DNA from: Croceivirga sp.
GTDB taxonomy: Bacteria; Bacteroidota; Bacteroidia; Flavobacteriales; Flavobacteriaceae
Length of the DNA stretch: 64,000 bases
Reading direction: 5' to 3'
Assembly (NCBI GenBank): GCA_028284665.1
Contig: JANQRG010000031.1
Span: 1-64,000, forward strand
The position numbers were made by a program, and so were the translations under genes. Of this stretch, positions 42,578 to 51,427 are shown piece by piece; within the stretch, counting starts at the first letter, position 1, and each line of letters begins with the position of its first letter. The notes under the pieces were generated by a model, which had not been told where the DNA came from, did no database searches, and saw only the letters and a list, made by a program, of their open reading frames with translations.

Positions 42578-43099
42578 TTACAAATGATATTTCGTTAAAA
42601 GAAAATCTCGAAGATGTTGTTGTGTATCCAAACCATCCTTAATGATACCGCTCAAAATACTTTCCAGAATATGCTGCAACAACTCGGCCTCCTTTTGAGG
42701 ATGTTCATATCGCAATTCTCCAAATGCCCATGTCAGCTTGTCTACAAAAGGTTGTGTTTTCGCTCTGCCGGAAATCTCTAGTTCCCATTTAAGTTTGAAC
42801 TGCAATTTCCAAAAGTGATACTCTTCCGCATCACCTTCAAACAGCAGGGTAATTGCCTTCACTAAAACCTCCTTCGGATCTTCTTCTAAAATAATCGGAG
42901 CATATAGCTCCGCGGCTTTATCAAAAGCTAGCTTTAGAATTGCATCCAAAAGCCCCTGCTTACTCTCAAAATGCCGAAAAATAAGTCCTTCAGAAACACC
43001 CGCCCTGTTCGCAATTTTACTCGTGGATACCACATTGTACCCATCATTGGCAAAAAGCTCCAGGGCTGCGTTAAGGATTTTTTCTTGTTTTATCGTCAT
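42578..43099 (-). CDS. TetR-family transcriptional regulator
   Basis: A 173-residue repressor: the N-terminal helix-turn-helix (ILNAALELFANDGYNVVSTSKIANRAGVSEGLIFRHFESKQGLLDAI) is canonical TetR, and the C-terminal half is an all-helical ligand/dimer domain. It lies 38 bases before the SDR gene on the same strand and probably controls it, with the aldehyde dehydrogenase gene upstream as a further candidate target. Confidence 0.88.
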   Translation of the reverse strand: MTIKQEKILNAALELFANDGYNVVSTSKIANRAGVSEGLIFRHFESKQGLLDAILKLAFDKAAELYAPIILEEDPKEVLVKAITLLFEGDAEEYHFWKLQFKLKWELEISGRAKTQPFVDKLTWAFGELRYEHPQKEAELLQHILESILSGIIKDGLDTQQHLRDFLLTKYHL

Positions 43100-43179
43100 T
43101 GTAGTGAGTAATCACTCACAAAATTACCATTCTTTTTAAGATAGCAGGAATAGATTGGTGATTTTAGGAATAGTTTAAC

Positions 43180-44574
43180 CTACAAAAAGTGCTTGAACCA
43201 TTTGGCAAGCTTCACAAATGCCTTGTAGGGTGCATACCTAGCGGGAAGTTCTATCCAGTTGCTTTTTTTGATTATTCCTTTTTTATGGGAGAAAAGTTCA
43301 AAGGAATGTTTGCCATGATACCCCCCGATACCGGAATTTCCTACACCACCAAAAGGTAAATTTTTGTTGGTAATCTGTATAACGGTATCGTTTATGGCGC
43401 CCCCGCCAAAGGAGAAGTTATTTATGATCCTTTTTTGAAATTTTCGGTCGTTTGAAAACACATAAAGTGCTAAAGGTTTTTCATAACGCAAGATGATCTC
43501 CTCCAGATCCTCTTCTACTTGATAACTTATTATGGGTAAAAGCGGGCCAAAGATCTCATCCTTCATTACTTCGCTATCCAGTGAAGGTTCATCCAACAAG
43601 GTGGGGCTTATATACTTGTCCGATGCCTCGTGGTCACCACCAAAAAGGAGCTCTTGCCCTGCTAACATCTCTACTAATCTGGTGAAATGGCCTTTTGTAG
43701 CAATTCTGGCAAAGTCCGGAGAAGCATCGATTTCCTTCCCATAAGACTTTTCAATGCACTTTACGATTTCGCCCACCAATTTTTCCTTTACACTTTGATG
43801 TACCAAGAGATAATCCGGGGCAATGCACGTCTGTCCGGCATTCATGAATTTTCCCCACACTATGCGCTTTGCACTCAGGGAAATATTTGCAGTAGCATCT
43901 ATAACACAAGGATTTTTTCCTCCCAATTCCAGGGTTACCGGGGTAAGTTGTTTTGCCGCATGCTGATAAATGATTTTTCCAACTCCCGTGCTCCCGGTAA
44001 AAAAAATATAGTCCCACTTTTGGGCCAATAACTCCTGACTGGTTTCCACACCACCCTGGATAACGGCCACATGACCGGGATCAAAGACTTCGCCAATAAT
44101 TTTTTCAATTAAGGAAGCGGTATGAGAGGTAAACTCCGAAGGCTTCAGTACCACCGTGTTTCCCGCAGCCACTGCACCGACCAACGGACTAATACATAGT
44201 TGAAAAGGATAGTTCCATGGCGCAATGATGAGCACGCTGCCATAAGGCTCGTATTGTATCCAGTCCCGGGAAGGGAAATTACTCAAACTGCCGCTAACCT
44301 TTTGTGGTTTACCCCACCATTCCAGATTCTTTAGAATGTAGTTTAGTTCGGCCAAAACAAATTGTGTCTCTGTGGCCAGGCTCTCAAACCTGGGCTTTTT
44401 AAAGTCGCGATAAAGCGCATCGCAAATCGCATCCTCATGCCTAATTATAGCCGCTCTGAGCCCCTTTAATACTGAGATTCTGTGCGCTATTTTTTTGGAC
44501 TGTCCACTTTTAAAATAGTCTTTAGATAGTATTACAGCATTACTGACGCTACTATTTTCCAGGGTTGTTTCCAT
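43180..44574 (-). CDS. Aldehyde dehydrogenase, class 3 type
   Basis: A 464-residue NAD(P)-dependent enzyme oxidising aldehydes to acids. The catalytic base Glu216 lies in TLELGGK, the nucleophile Cys250 in NAGQTC, and the nucleotide loop in FFTGSTGVGK. The short length, missing the oligomerisation extension, and the hydrophobic C-terminus match class 3 (fatty-aldehyde) enzymes often bound to membranes. With the SDR and TetR it forms a small lipid-aldehyde set. Confidence 0.9.
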   Translation of the reverse strand: METTLENSSVSNAVILSKDYFKSGQSKKIAHRISVLKGLRAAIIRHEDAICDALYRDFKKPRFESLATETQFVLAELNYILKNLEWWGKPQKVSGSLSNFPSRDWIQYEPYGSVLIIAPWNYPFQLCISPLVGAVAAGNTVVLKPSEFTSHTASLIEKIIGEVFDPGHVAVIQGGVETSQELLAQKWDYIFFTGSTGVGKIIYQHAAKQLTPVTLELGGKNPCVIDATANISLSAKRIVWGKFMNAGQTCIAPDYLLVHQSVKEKLVGEIVKCIEKSYGKEIDASPDFARIATKGHFTRLVEMLAGQELLFGGDHEASDKYISPTLLDEPSLDSEVMKDEIFGPLLPIISYQVEEDLEEIILRYEKPLALYVFSNDRKFQKRIINNFSFGGGAINDTVIQITNKNLPFGGVGNSGIGGYHGKHSFELFSHKKGIIKKSNWIELPARYAPYKAFVKLAKWFKHFL

Positions 44575-44674
44575 AGGACACTTTTACTAAAGATACGGCA
44601 TCCGATATAAACCAAAAGCGTTTTATTTTTAGGGGAAATACCAGTTTCATCAAAGTTTTAAGATTTGACCAAAA

Positions 44675-45259
44675 ATGAGAAATCGATTTAAGCCAATTCC
44701 TGTTTTTCTGATCCTAATATTGGGTATTGTGGGGTATGCTATCACTAATCCACTTCGGACAAAACGGTTAACCAGGAAAGAAAAACGGTCAATTCCCTAT
44801 GAAGGAAAAGAAGTTTTGATTTTCAGGTCAAATAAGTACGAACTTGATACTATCCGTATAAGGGAAATAACGGTACGCAAACATCCGCCACCGCTCAATG
44901 ACATGTTTTGGGCTAGAAATAAAGAGATTTTACGTGTACATCAAGAAGTTGATTGTAAAAATTGCGATGCGATCATAACGTATTCAGTTCAAAATTTCTC
45001 GGCAAAAACAAAGATATCTTACCATATAAGAATGCATGGAAAGGAGTACTACCATGGAACATATTTCAAGAAATTAGATAAAATGAAATTAAACACCATT
45101 ACGATTGACGGAGCTGAACTAAATGACGTAGTGTTTATTGATCGAAATTTTGAGAAATACCATCCTGGGCATATTGACAGACTATATTGGAGTAGGTCAA
45201 AGGGAATTGTCCGTTTCGATGTTAACCCGGATTACTATTGGGAGTTAATAAATGAATGA
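44675..45259 (+). CDS. Membrane-anchored protein of unknown function
   Basis: A 194-residue protein with an N-terminal hydrophobic segment (residues 6-24) that may be a signal anchor, and a beta-rich soluble part with KKYEL-like strands and a C-terminal LYWSRSKGIVRFD. One CxxC pair (CKNC) lies near residue 90. I do not recognise it. It stands between the divergent aldehyde dehydrogenase gene and the Crp/Fnr gene. Confidence 0.6.
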   Translation: MRNRFKPIPVFLILILGIVGYAITNPLRTKRLTRKEKRSIPYEGKEVLIFRSNKYELDTIRIREITVRKHPPPLNDMFWARNKEILRVHQEVDCKNCDAIITYSVQNFSAKTKISYHIRMHGKEYYHGTYFKKLDKMKLNTITIDGAELNDVVFIDRNFEKYHPGHIDRLYWSRSKGIVRFDVNPDYYWELINE

Positions 45260-45392
45260 ACCATTTCCGTATGAGGATACCATTGAGTGCTATGGTATTT
45301 CCTATTCGGAAATTCACAACCTTACGCTATATTTGGTATTTAGCGGGATGCTCCTATTGTAGCTTCCCGCAACTAATGAAGGATAGATCGGT

Positions 45393-46025
45393 ATGATTAA
45401 TGATTTAAAGGATAGTTTTGGAGATTTTTTTGAACTCCCGCTCCTTGAGGAAATTGAAGATGTTGGGCATCTAAAACTATTCAAGTCCGGGGATAAGATT
45501 ATCGAAATCGGGCAGTACATCAAAGGAATGCCTTTGTTATTGTCCGGAGTGATCAAAATTTTGCGTGAAGATGAAGACGGTGATGAATTATTATTGTATT
45601 ATTTGGAACGCGGGGATACCTGTAGTATGACTATGGCTTGTTGTCTTGGGGATACCCGTAGTGAAATACGAGCTGTAGCCGAAACCGATGTGAACCTGGT
45701 CATGATCCCTATCCGAAAAATGGAGGAATGGACAGGGAAATACCGATCATGGCGAAATTTTGTTTTTGACAGTTATCACAACCGTTTAAATGAACTATTG
45801 GCCACGGTAGATAGTATTGCCTTTAAAAAAATGGATGAGCGCCTTGTGGAATATCTAAAAGAAAAAGCGCGAATAGGACAATCCAATATTGTGCAGAATA
45901 CCCATCAGGAGATTGCATACGACTTGCATAGCGCACGGGTAGTGATTTCCCGACTATTGAAAAAATTGGAACAAATGGGTAAAATCTCCTTACACAGAAA
46001 CCATATTGAGATTTTGGATTTATGA
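45393..46025 (+). CDS. Crp/Fnr-type regulator with a conserved cysteine motif
   Basis: A 210-residue regulator. The N-terminal barrel keeps the Crp shape, but the cyclic-nucleotide cassette is replaced by GDTCSMTMACCLG, placing Cys77, Cys83 and Cys84 where cAMP would sit. A thiol-based sensor of oxidants or reactive sulfur is therefore plausible. The winged helix is at residues 140-205. Its recognition helix SARVVISRLLKK has Val183 in the place of FNR's Glu209 but keeps Ser186 and Arg187, so it should read a sequence unlike TTGAT. It stands 54 bases before SulP and is the obvious candidate reader of the TGTAAC sites. A -7-like TATATTTG lies at 45328-45335. Confidence 0.85.
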   Translation: MINDLKDSFGDFFELPLLEEIEDVGHLKLFKSGDKIIEIGQYIKGMPLLLSGVIKILREDEDGDELLLYYLERGDTCSMTMACCLGDTRSEIRAVAETDVNLVMIPIRKMEEWTGKYRSWRNFVFDSYHNRLNELLATVDSIAFKKMDERLVEYLKEKARIGQSNIVQNTHQEIAYDLHSARVVISRLLKKLEQMGKISLHRNHIEILDL

Positions 46026-46029
46026 AGTT

Positions 46030-46074
46030 TGCAACTTAAGTCACCGCGTTTCAATTAAATGCGAATTACCTTTG
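46030..46074 (+). promoter_or_regulatory. TGTAAC-type site plus perfect -7 element before the SulP gene
   Basis: TGCAAC-TTAA-GTCACC at 46030-46045, then 21 bases, then TACCTTTG (46067-46074), a perfect TAnnTTTG. The palindrome has three mismatches to the perfect TGTAAC-N4-GTTACA copy at 54055. Confidence 0.65.
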
Positions 46075-46079
46075 TGGCT

Positions 46080-47816
46080 ATGCTAAGGAACTTCTTCCCG
46101 ATACTCCAATGGCTTCCAGGCTATGAAAAGAAACATCTTAGCGGGGATATTGCTGCCGGGATTACCGTAGGGATTATGTTGATCCCTCAGGGTATGGCGT
46201 ATGCCCTTATCGCAGGTCTTCCACCAGTATATGGCCTTTACGCTGCCTTGGCACCTAATCTGGTGTATGCCATTTTGGGTTCCAGTAGAAAGCTAGCAGT
46301 AGGGCCTGTGGCATTGGATTCTCTAATTCTGGCCTCAGGACTGGCCGTAATGCAATTGACTTCGGTGGAGGCTTACATAGGAATGGCGCTTTTTATGGCC
46401 TTGTTGGTGGGTATCCTGCAACTCACCATGGGATTCTTAAAAATGGGTTTTTTGGCTAATTTCTTATCACGCCCGGTAGTGAGTGGGTTCACTTCGGCAG
46501 CAGCTTTGGTTATTGCTATAAGTCAGCTTAAATACTTACTAGGTCTAAATTTAGAAACAACGGGAACCTTATCTACCATAAAAACGCTTTGGGAGAATAT
46601 CAGCGCTACCAACTTTTTGGAGCTCTCCATTGGAGGGATCGCGATACTTATAATTCTCCTGCTCAAACGAATTCATAAGAAGCTTCCCGCAGCAATGCTG
46701 GTTGTAATTCTGGGAATCATTGGGGTATATTTTTTCTCCAATCAAAATACCGACGTAGCCTTAATTGGTCACATTCCCAAAGGTTTACCTGGTTTTACCC
46801 TCCATACCTTTCATGCCACGCAATGGGGTATGGCCTTTCCAACGGCCCTGGTACTTGCCTTTGTTGCTTTTGCTGAAGCAATGACTATGGCAAAAGCCGT
46901 TGAAGAGAAAAGTAATGAATACCATACAGACGCCAATCAGGAATTACGGGCATTGGGATTGGCTAACATTATAGGCTCTTTTTTCCAGTCGTATCCCGCA
47001 AATGCAGGGTTTTCCAGAACAGCGGTAAACGTGGGAGAAGGCGCAAAAACAGGATTGGCTTCCTTAATAAGCGCTATAGTAGTGGGGCTAACCTTACTAT
47101 TTTTGACACCCTATTTTCGATTTCTCCCTAACGCTATTCTAGGGGCCATTATTCTGGTAGCCGTATTCGGATTAGTAGATCTGAAATATCCCAAAGTGCT
47201 GTATCAACGACGGAAGGACGAATTTGCACTTCTGCTATTGACCTTTTTTGCGACCTTGCTTATTGGAATTTCGGAAGGAATAGTCTTTGGAATTTTATTC
47301 TCATTACTATTGTTGGTGTACCGTACGTCAAAACCACATATTGCCGTTCTGGGAAGAATACAGGGGACAGACTATTTTAAGAATGTCAATCGGTTTTCCG
47401 ATGATATCGAAACCGTAAAAGATATCCTGGTATTGCGTTTTGACGGACAATTATATTTTGCCAATATTGACTATTTCAAAAGGGAACTGTACAAGAACAT
47501 CAGTACAAAGGGAGATGCTTTGCGACATATTATTGTAAACGCCGAAGCAATCAATTATATGGATAGCACAGCGGTGAGCAAACTAAAACAGATCGTTGAA
47601 GACCTAAGAAGGCAAGGGATAGCGCTTTATATTTCAGGGGCTATTGGTCCTATTCGGGATATTCTACACCAAAGTGGGTTGGCAGACCTGGTAGGGCGAG
47701 ACAATTTTTTTGTCCGCACCGTTGAAGCTTTCGAATATTGTAAAAATAAAGGACCCCATACGGCCATTCAACGGAAAATTTCCCAGGAAACCCAGAAGCG
47801 GTCTTCTGTGACTTAA
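46080..47816 (+). CDS. SulP-family anion transporter
   Basis: A 578-residue transporter from the ATG at 46080. The usual longer frame starts at 46059, but that ATG lies upstream of the proposed -7 element; the start at 46080 is six bases after it, giving a leaderless message. About eleven membrane segments, with GITVGIMLIPQGMAYA near the start (SulP signature) and NAGFSRTAVN in the middle, then a STAS domain (about residues 430-545, INYMDSTAVSKL). Family members carry sulfate, bicarbonate or other anions; sulfate export or sulfite handling is a guess from the sulfur context. Confidence 0.85.
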   Translation: MLRNFFPILQWLPGYEKKHLSGDIAAGITVGIMLIPQGMAYALIAGLPPVYGLYAALAPNLVYAILGSSRKLAVGPVALDSLILASGLAVMQLTSVEAYIGMALFMALLVGILQLTMGFLKMGFLANFLSRPVVSGFTSAAALVIAISQLKYLLGLNLETTGTLSTIKTLWENISATNFLELSIGGIAILIILLLKRIHKKLPAAMLVVILGIIGVYFFSNQNTDVALIGHIPKGLPGFTLHTFHATQWGMAFPTALVLAFVAFAEAMTMAKAVEEKSNEYHTDANQELRALGLANIIGSFFQSYPANAGFSRTAVNVGEGAKTGLASLISAIVVGLTLLFLTPYFRFLPNAILGAIILVAVFGLVDLKYPKVLYQRRKDEFALLLLTFFATLLIGISEGIVFGILFSLLLLVYRTSKPHIAVLGRIQGTDYFKNVNRFSDDIETVKDILVLRFDGQLYFANIDYFKRELYKNISTKGDALRHIIVNAEAINYMDSTAVSKLKQIVEDLRRQGIALYISGAIGPIRDILHQSGLADLVGRDNFFVRTVEAFEYCKNKGPHTAIQRKISQETQKRSSVT

Positions 47817-47851
47817 GTAACTTTGAATAATGGGCAAGTAGCATAGCTTTG
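47807..47851 (+). promoter_or_regulatory. TGTAAC-type site plus perfect -7 element before the second CstB-like gene
   Basis: TGTGAC-TTAA-GTAACT at 47807-47822, then 21 bases, then TAGCTTTG (47844-47851), a perfect TAnnTTTG. The left half overlaps the end of the SulP gene. Confidence 0.65.
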
Positions 47852-47867
47852 CCTAAAAAACAGGACA

Positions 47868-49280
47868 ATGAATATTGAACAGATTTATACAGGATGTTTG
47901 GCTCAGGGAGCCTACTATATTGAAAGTGAGGGAGAGGTGGCTATTATTGACCCTTTGCGTGAGGTTACGCCTTATCTGGATAGGGCGGAAAGGGATAAGG
48001 CTGCCATAAAGTATATTTTTGAAACCCACTTTCATGCTGACTTTGTTAGTGGTCATGTTACGCTATCAAGAAAAACAGGCGCGCCGATAATTTATGGCCC
48101 CAATGCTAACCCTAGTTTTGACGCCATAATTGCTAAGGACGGTCAGGAATTTAAGTTGGGTAAACTCACTTTTGTGGTATTGCATACGCCTGGGCATACT
48201 ATGGAGAGTACTACTTATTTATTGCGGGATGAAAATGGAAAGGATCATGCCATTTTTAGTGGTGATACTTTGTTTCTTGGGGATGTTGGACGTCCCGATT
48301 TGGCACAAAAAGCTGCCGACATGACCCAGGAAGAGTTGGCGGGCATCCTATTCGATAGCTTACGAAGTAAACTAATGCCACTTGCCGATGATGTTGTGGT
48401 ATATCCGGCCCATGGCGCCGGCTCAGCCTGTGGCAAGAATATGATGAAGGAAACCGTAGATACTTTAGGCAACCAGAAACAAATGAACTACGCCTTGAGA
48501 GCGGATATGACCCGGAAGGAGTTTGTTCTGGAAGTAACGGAAGGGCTTTTACCACCTCCCCAATATTTTCCGCTTAACGTGAAGATGAATAAAGAAGGGT
48601 ACGATGATATACATGAAGTTCTGGAACGGGGAAGCGTGGCTTTGGATCCTGACGCTTTTGAAACTGCCGCTAATGAGACGGGTGCGGTGGTATTGGACGT
48701 ACGCCATCAAAATGATTTTGCCGAGGCCCATGTGCCCCGCTCTATCTTTATAGGGCTTAACGGAAGTTTCGCCCCCTGGGTGGGGGCGTTGATCGCTGAT
48801 GTGAACCAACCGCTACTCTTAATTGCCCCGGAAGGTAAGGAAGAAGAAGCCATAACCCGACTATCTCGTGTTGGTTTTGATGGTACGCTGGGGTATTTAA
48901 AAGGAGGTGTTACAGCATGGGAGGCCGCAGGAAAAGAAGTGGATAGGGTAGCAAGTATTTCTGCTGAGGACCTAAAAGATAGATTGGAGCATAAAGTCTC
49001 CGTATTTGACGTCCGCAAAGAGAGCGAATATAACGCGGAGCATTTAGCCGATGCGCATCTGACACCTTTGGATTTTTTAAACGACCATTTGGCGGAATTT
49101 CCGGAGAATAAGCCATTTTATCTGCATTGTGCCGGGGGTTACCGTAGTATGATTGCAGCATCTATACTGAAAAGCAGGGGTGTTCATAACTTAGTGGATG
49201 TGGCCGGAGGATTTGCAGCTATGAAAAAAGCAGGTATCCCTACAACAGATTATGTGTGCCCCTCCACCTTAAAATCGTAA
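47868..49280 (+). CDS. CstB-like persulfide dioxygenase-rhodanese (copy 2)
   Basis: A 470-residue paralog of the protein at 31475, with the same module order: MBL domain with ETHFHAD (His51, His53, Asp55) and SGDTLFLGDVGRPDL, a first rhodanese lacking the Cys, and a second rhodanese with LHCAGGYRS (Cys421). The same chemistry is expected: oxidation of persulfides to sulfite/thiosulfate with non-heme iron. It starts the gene run CstB-HMA-rhodanese-methyltransferase, all closely spaced. Confidence 0.9.
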   Translation: MNIEQIYTGCLAQGAYYIESEGEVAIIDPLREVTPYLDRAERDKAAIKYIFETHFHADFVSGHVTLSRKTGAPIIYGPNANPSFDAIIAKDGQEFKLGKLTFVVLHTPGHTMESTTYLLRDENGKDHAIFSGDTLFLGDVGRPDLAQKAADMTQEELAGILFDSLRSKLMPLADDVVVYPAHGAGSACGKNMMKETVDTLGNQKQMNYALRADMTRKEFVLEVTEGLLPPPQYFPLNVKMNKEGYDDIHEVLERGSVALDPDAFETAANETGAVVLDVRHQNDFAEAHVPRSIFIGLNGSFAPWVGALIADVNQPLLLIAPEGKEEEAITRLSRVGFDGTLGYLKGGVTAWEAAGKEVDRVASISAEDLKDRLEHKVSVFDVRKESEYNAEHLADAHLTPLDFLNDHLAEFPENKPFYLHCAGGYRSMIAASILKSRGVHNLVDVAGGFAAMKKAGIPTTDYVCPSTLKS

Positions 49281-49285
49281 CAACA

Positions 49286-49558
49286 ATGACAACGAACATT
49301 ACAGTACAGAATCTCAAGTGTGGTGGTTGTGCCACTACCATAAAGGAGAAGTTATCTAAAATTGAGGGTATTGAAACCGTCTCTGTAGCACAGGAAGAAA
49401 GTAGGTTGACGGTTATGCATACCGATGCGATAGCGGAGGAAACGATCAGGGGGAAATTAGCAGCCTTGGGATATCCGGCAGTTGACGACAAGAATAGTTT
49501 ACTCACCAGGGCAAAGTCCTATATTAGTTGTGCAAGCGGAAAGATGTCTAAAGAATGA
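49286..49558 (+). CDS. HMA-domain metal- or sulfur-binding protein
   Basis: About 90 residues from the ATG at 49286, five bases after the CstB stop (a longer frame from 49256 overlaps it). The HMA fold has CGGC in LKCGGCATTIKEKL (Cys13 and Cys16) and a C-terminal segment with another cysteine (SYISCAS). In copper trafficking these domains shuttle metal; beside persulfide enzymes a sulfur-handling role is possible. It overlaps the rhodanese gene by four bases (ATGA). Confidence 0.8.
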   Translation: MTTNITVQNLKCGGCATTIKEKLSKIEGIETVSVAQEESRLTVMHTDAIAEETIRGKLAALGYPAVDDKNSLLTRAKSYISCASGKMSKE

Positions 49559-49926
49559 AAATGCGCAGTGTATGTTTTGTAGTACTGCTGTTAGGGATTT
49601 CCTGCAAACCAAAGAGTGAAAAGGGAATTACCAAAGTAGATAAAGCCTTTATGCAGGAAACAGTGGTTGGAAAGGACGTACAACTTATTGATGTCCGGAC
49701 CCCTGAAGAATTCAATTCGGGTAACATTGATGGCGCCGTAAACTACAATATCATCAACCAGGAGACTTTTCTCAAACAGATTGAAAACTTGGATAAAGAC
49801 AAACCGGTGTATCTGTATTGCAGGATGGGAGGAAGGAGTAACCGCGCTGCGCGCTTATTAAAGCGCGAGGGTTTTACTCAAATCTTTGATTTTTCCGGGG
49901 GATATAACGCCTGGGTAAAAGAGTAG
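49555..49926 (+). CDS. Rhodanese-domain lipoprotein
   Basis: A 123-residue single-domain rhodanese with a lipobox (GISC, Cys17), so periplasmic and membrane-anchored. The catalytic Cys89 lies in YCRMGGRSN, the usual six-residue active loop. It may move sulfane sulfur from persulfides to an acceptor outside the cytoplasm. It is translationally coupled to the HMA gene. Confidence 0.88.
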   Translation: MKMRSVCFVVLLLGISCKPKSEKGITKVDKAFMQETVVGKDVQLIDVRTPEEFNSGNIDGAVNYNIINQETFLKQIENLDKDKPVYLYCRMGGRSNRAARLLKREGFTQIFDFSGGYNAWVKE

Positions 49927-49932
49927 TTTGTT

Positions 49933-50517
49933 GTGTCGTTAGATCTGGATGCCTCCTACTGGGATCAACGTTATCGTGAGAATAGATTGGGATGGGATAT
50001 TGGTTATCCCTCTACCCCTTTAAAAGAATATGTAGATCAGCTGGAAAACAAATCACTTCGGATCTTACTCCCGGGGGGTGGGAACGCCTATGAAGCAGAG
50101 TATCTCCATAATTGCGGATTCCAAAATGTATCCGTTGTAGATATTTCGGAAGTGGCAAAATCCGGTTTTTTTGAGCGGGTTCCGGAATTCCCGAAGCATC
50201 AGTTTGTTGTCAAAGATTTCTTTGACCTAAAAGGGGAGTTCGATATTATCCTGGAACAGACATTTTTCTGCGCCCTGGATCCTTCGTTACGTTCTGCCTA
50301 TGCCCAAAAGGTCCTTGAACTTCTGAGGCCCGGGGGAAAGCTGGTAGGAGTACTATTTGATTTCCCTCTGCAAAGTGGCCCTCCTTTTGGAGGATCAAAA
50401 TCGGAATATCTCGCGTATTTTGAGACCTGTTTTACTATCCATGTCTTTGAACGCTGTTATAATTCCATTTTACCCAGAAGCGGCAAGGAATTCTTTATAA
50501 ATCTTTCAAAAAAATAA
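49933..50517 (+). CDS. Thiopurine S-methyltransferase (TPMT)-family methyltransferase
   Basis: A 194-residue SAM-dependent methyltransferase with a GTG start at 49933, six bases after the rhodanese stop. The W-D-x-R-[YW]-x-x-x-x-x-G-W-D opening (YWDQRYRENRLGWDIG), LLPGGGNAYEAEYL as motif I, and DFFDL fit the TPMT family. Members methylate thiols, selenide or tellurite; here, next to persulfide genes, methylation of hydrogen sulfide or a thiol is plausible. Confidence 0.85.
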   Translation: MSLDLDASYWDQRYRENRLGWDIGYPSTPLKEYVDQLENKSLRILLPGGGNAYEAEYLHNCGFQNVSVVDISEVAKSGFFERVPEFPKHQFVVKDFFDLKGEFDIILEQTFFCALDPSLRSAYAQKVLELLRPGGKLVGVLFDFPLQSGPPFGGSKSEYLAYFETCFTIHVFERCYNSILPRSGKEFFINLSKK

Positions 50518-50533
50518 AGGTTGTTATTCCTTA

Positions 50534-50578
50534 TGTAACCACCGTTACCGTTAAGGCCGCTCTCCGTATTTACTTTTG
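50534..50578 (+). promoter_or_regulatory. TGTAAC-type site plus perfect -7 element before the rhodanese gene
   Basis: TGTAAC-CACC-GTTACC at 50534-50549 (one mismatch), then 21 bases, then TACTTTTG (50571-50578), a perfect TAnnTTTG. Confidence 0.75.
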
Positions 50579-50661
50579 CTTTAGGATACAGCAACAATTT
50601 CACAAATGAAAGATGTTTTGTACGCCTCAAAAGAAAAAAATGAACAAAAAAACAAAATCAC

Positions 50662-51006
50662 ATGTCTTTATTAAAGGTATTATTTGGAAGCAAACCCAAC
50701 ACGGATAAAGTGCAAGTAGTTTCCAGGGAAGCATACGCACAGCGAATTGAGAAAGGAAAAGTACAATTAGTAGATGTAAGAACATCCAGGGAATTCAATG
50801 CCGGCCATATCAAAGGAGCTAAAAACTTTGATTTTTTCAACCCGTCTCAATTTAAGAAAGGGGTGGCGACTTTAGATAAAAGCAAACCGGTGTACCTCTA
50901 TTGTCAATCGGGCAACCGAAGCCGGAAAGCAACCAACCGATTACTGACTATGGGATTTAACCAGATAATCGACCTGGCCGGGGGGTACAACGCCTGGTCG
51001 CGTTAG
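50662..51006 (+). CDS. Cytoplasmic single-domain rhodanese
   Basis: A 114-residue rhodanese without a signal peptide. The catalytic Cys81 lies in YCQSGNRSRKA. It differs from the lipoprotein rhodanese in location, so the two may serve the two sides of the inner membrane. It has a sulfur-type promoter with an 80-base leader. Confidence 0.88.
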   Translation: MSLLKVLFGSKPNTDKVQVVSREAYAQRIEKGKVQLVDVRTSREFNAGHIKGAKNFDFFNPSQFKKGVATLDKSKPVYLYCQSGNRSRKATNRLLTMGFNQIIDLAGGYNAWSR

Positions 51007-51125
51007 GTTGATCATAGTTTCTTTGTGAAAAGAGATGTATCTTTAAACCTGCAAATTTGCTCTGGAAAATCTCCGTTTGATACGACTGTGGGTTTCCCGA
51101 GTCAATACCTTCGATAGTCAAGAAA

Positions 51126-51422
51126 ATGGCAAATTTTAACCAAATTATTTCCGGAGAAAAGCCTGTTCTCATTGATTTTTTTGCAGAGTGGTGCGGGCCC
51201 TGTAAAATGATGCCACCCATTTTAAAAGAAGTGAAGCAACAACTGGGCGACGAGGTGAAAATTATCAAAATAGATGTGGATAAAAACCCGAAGATTGCGG
51301 AAAAATATCAAATCCGGGGGGTGCCTACGCTCATGATCTTCAAACTGGGGCAAATGTTATGGCGTCAATCCGGGGTTATCCCGTCTAATGAACTGGTGGA
51401 TAAACTAAAAAATGCTTCTTAA
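51126..51422 (+). CDS. trxA: Thioredoxin
   Basis: A 98-residue thioredoxin with the canonical WCGPC (Cys23 and Cys26) and the cis-Pro loop GVPTLMIF. It reduces protein disulfides and persulfides. It lies in the sulfur island and probably regenerates persulfide carriers. A weaker -7 (TACCTTCG, 51106-51113) precedes it without a TGTAAC site. Confidence 0.9.
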   Translation: MANFNQIISGEKPVLIDFFAEWCGPCKMMPPILKEVKQQLGDEVKIIKIDVDKNPKIAEKYQIRGVPTLMIFKLGQMLWRQSGVIPSNELVDKLKNAS

Positions 51423-51427
51423 AGCAT

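Noticed and set aside
45277-45298. Hairpin ATACCAT...ATGGTAT upstream of the Crp/Fnr gene
   Set aside because: A seven-base AT-rich stem with an eight-base loop and no T-run; too weak to call a terminator or an operator.
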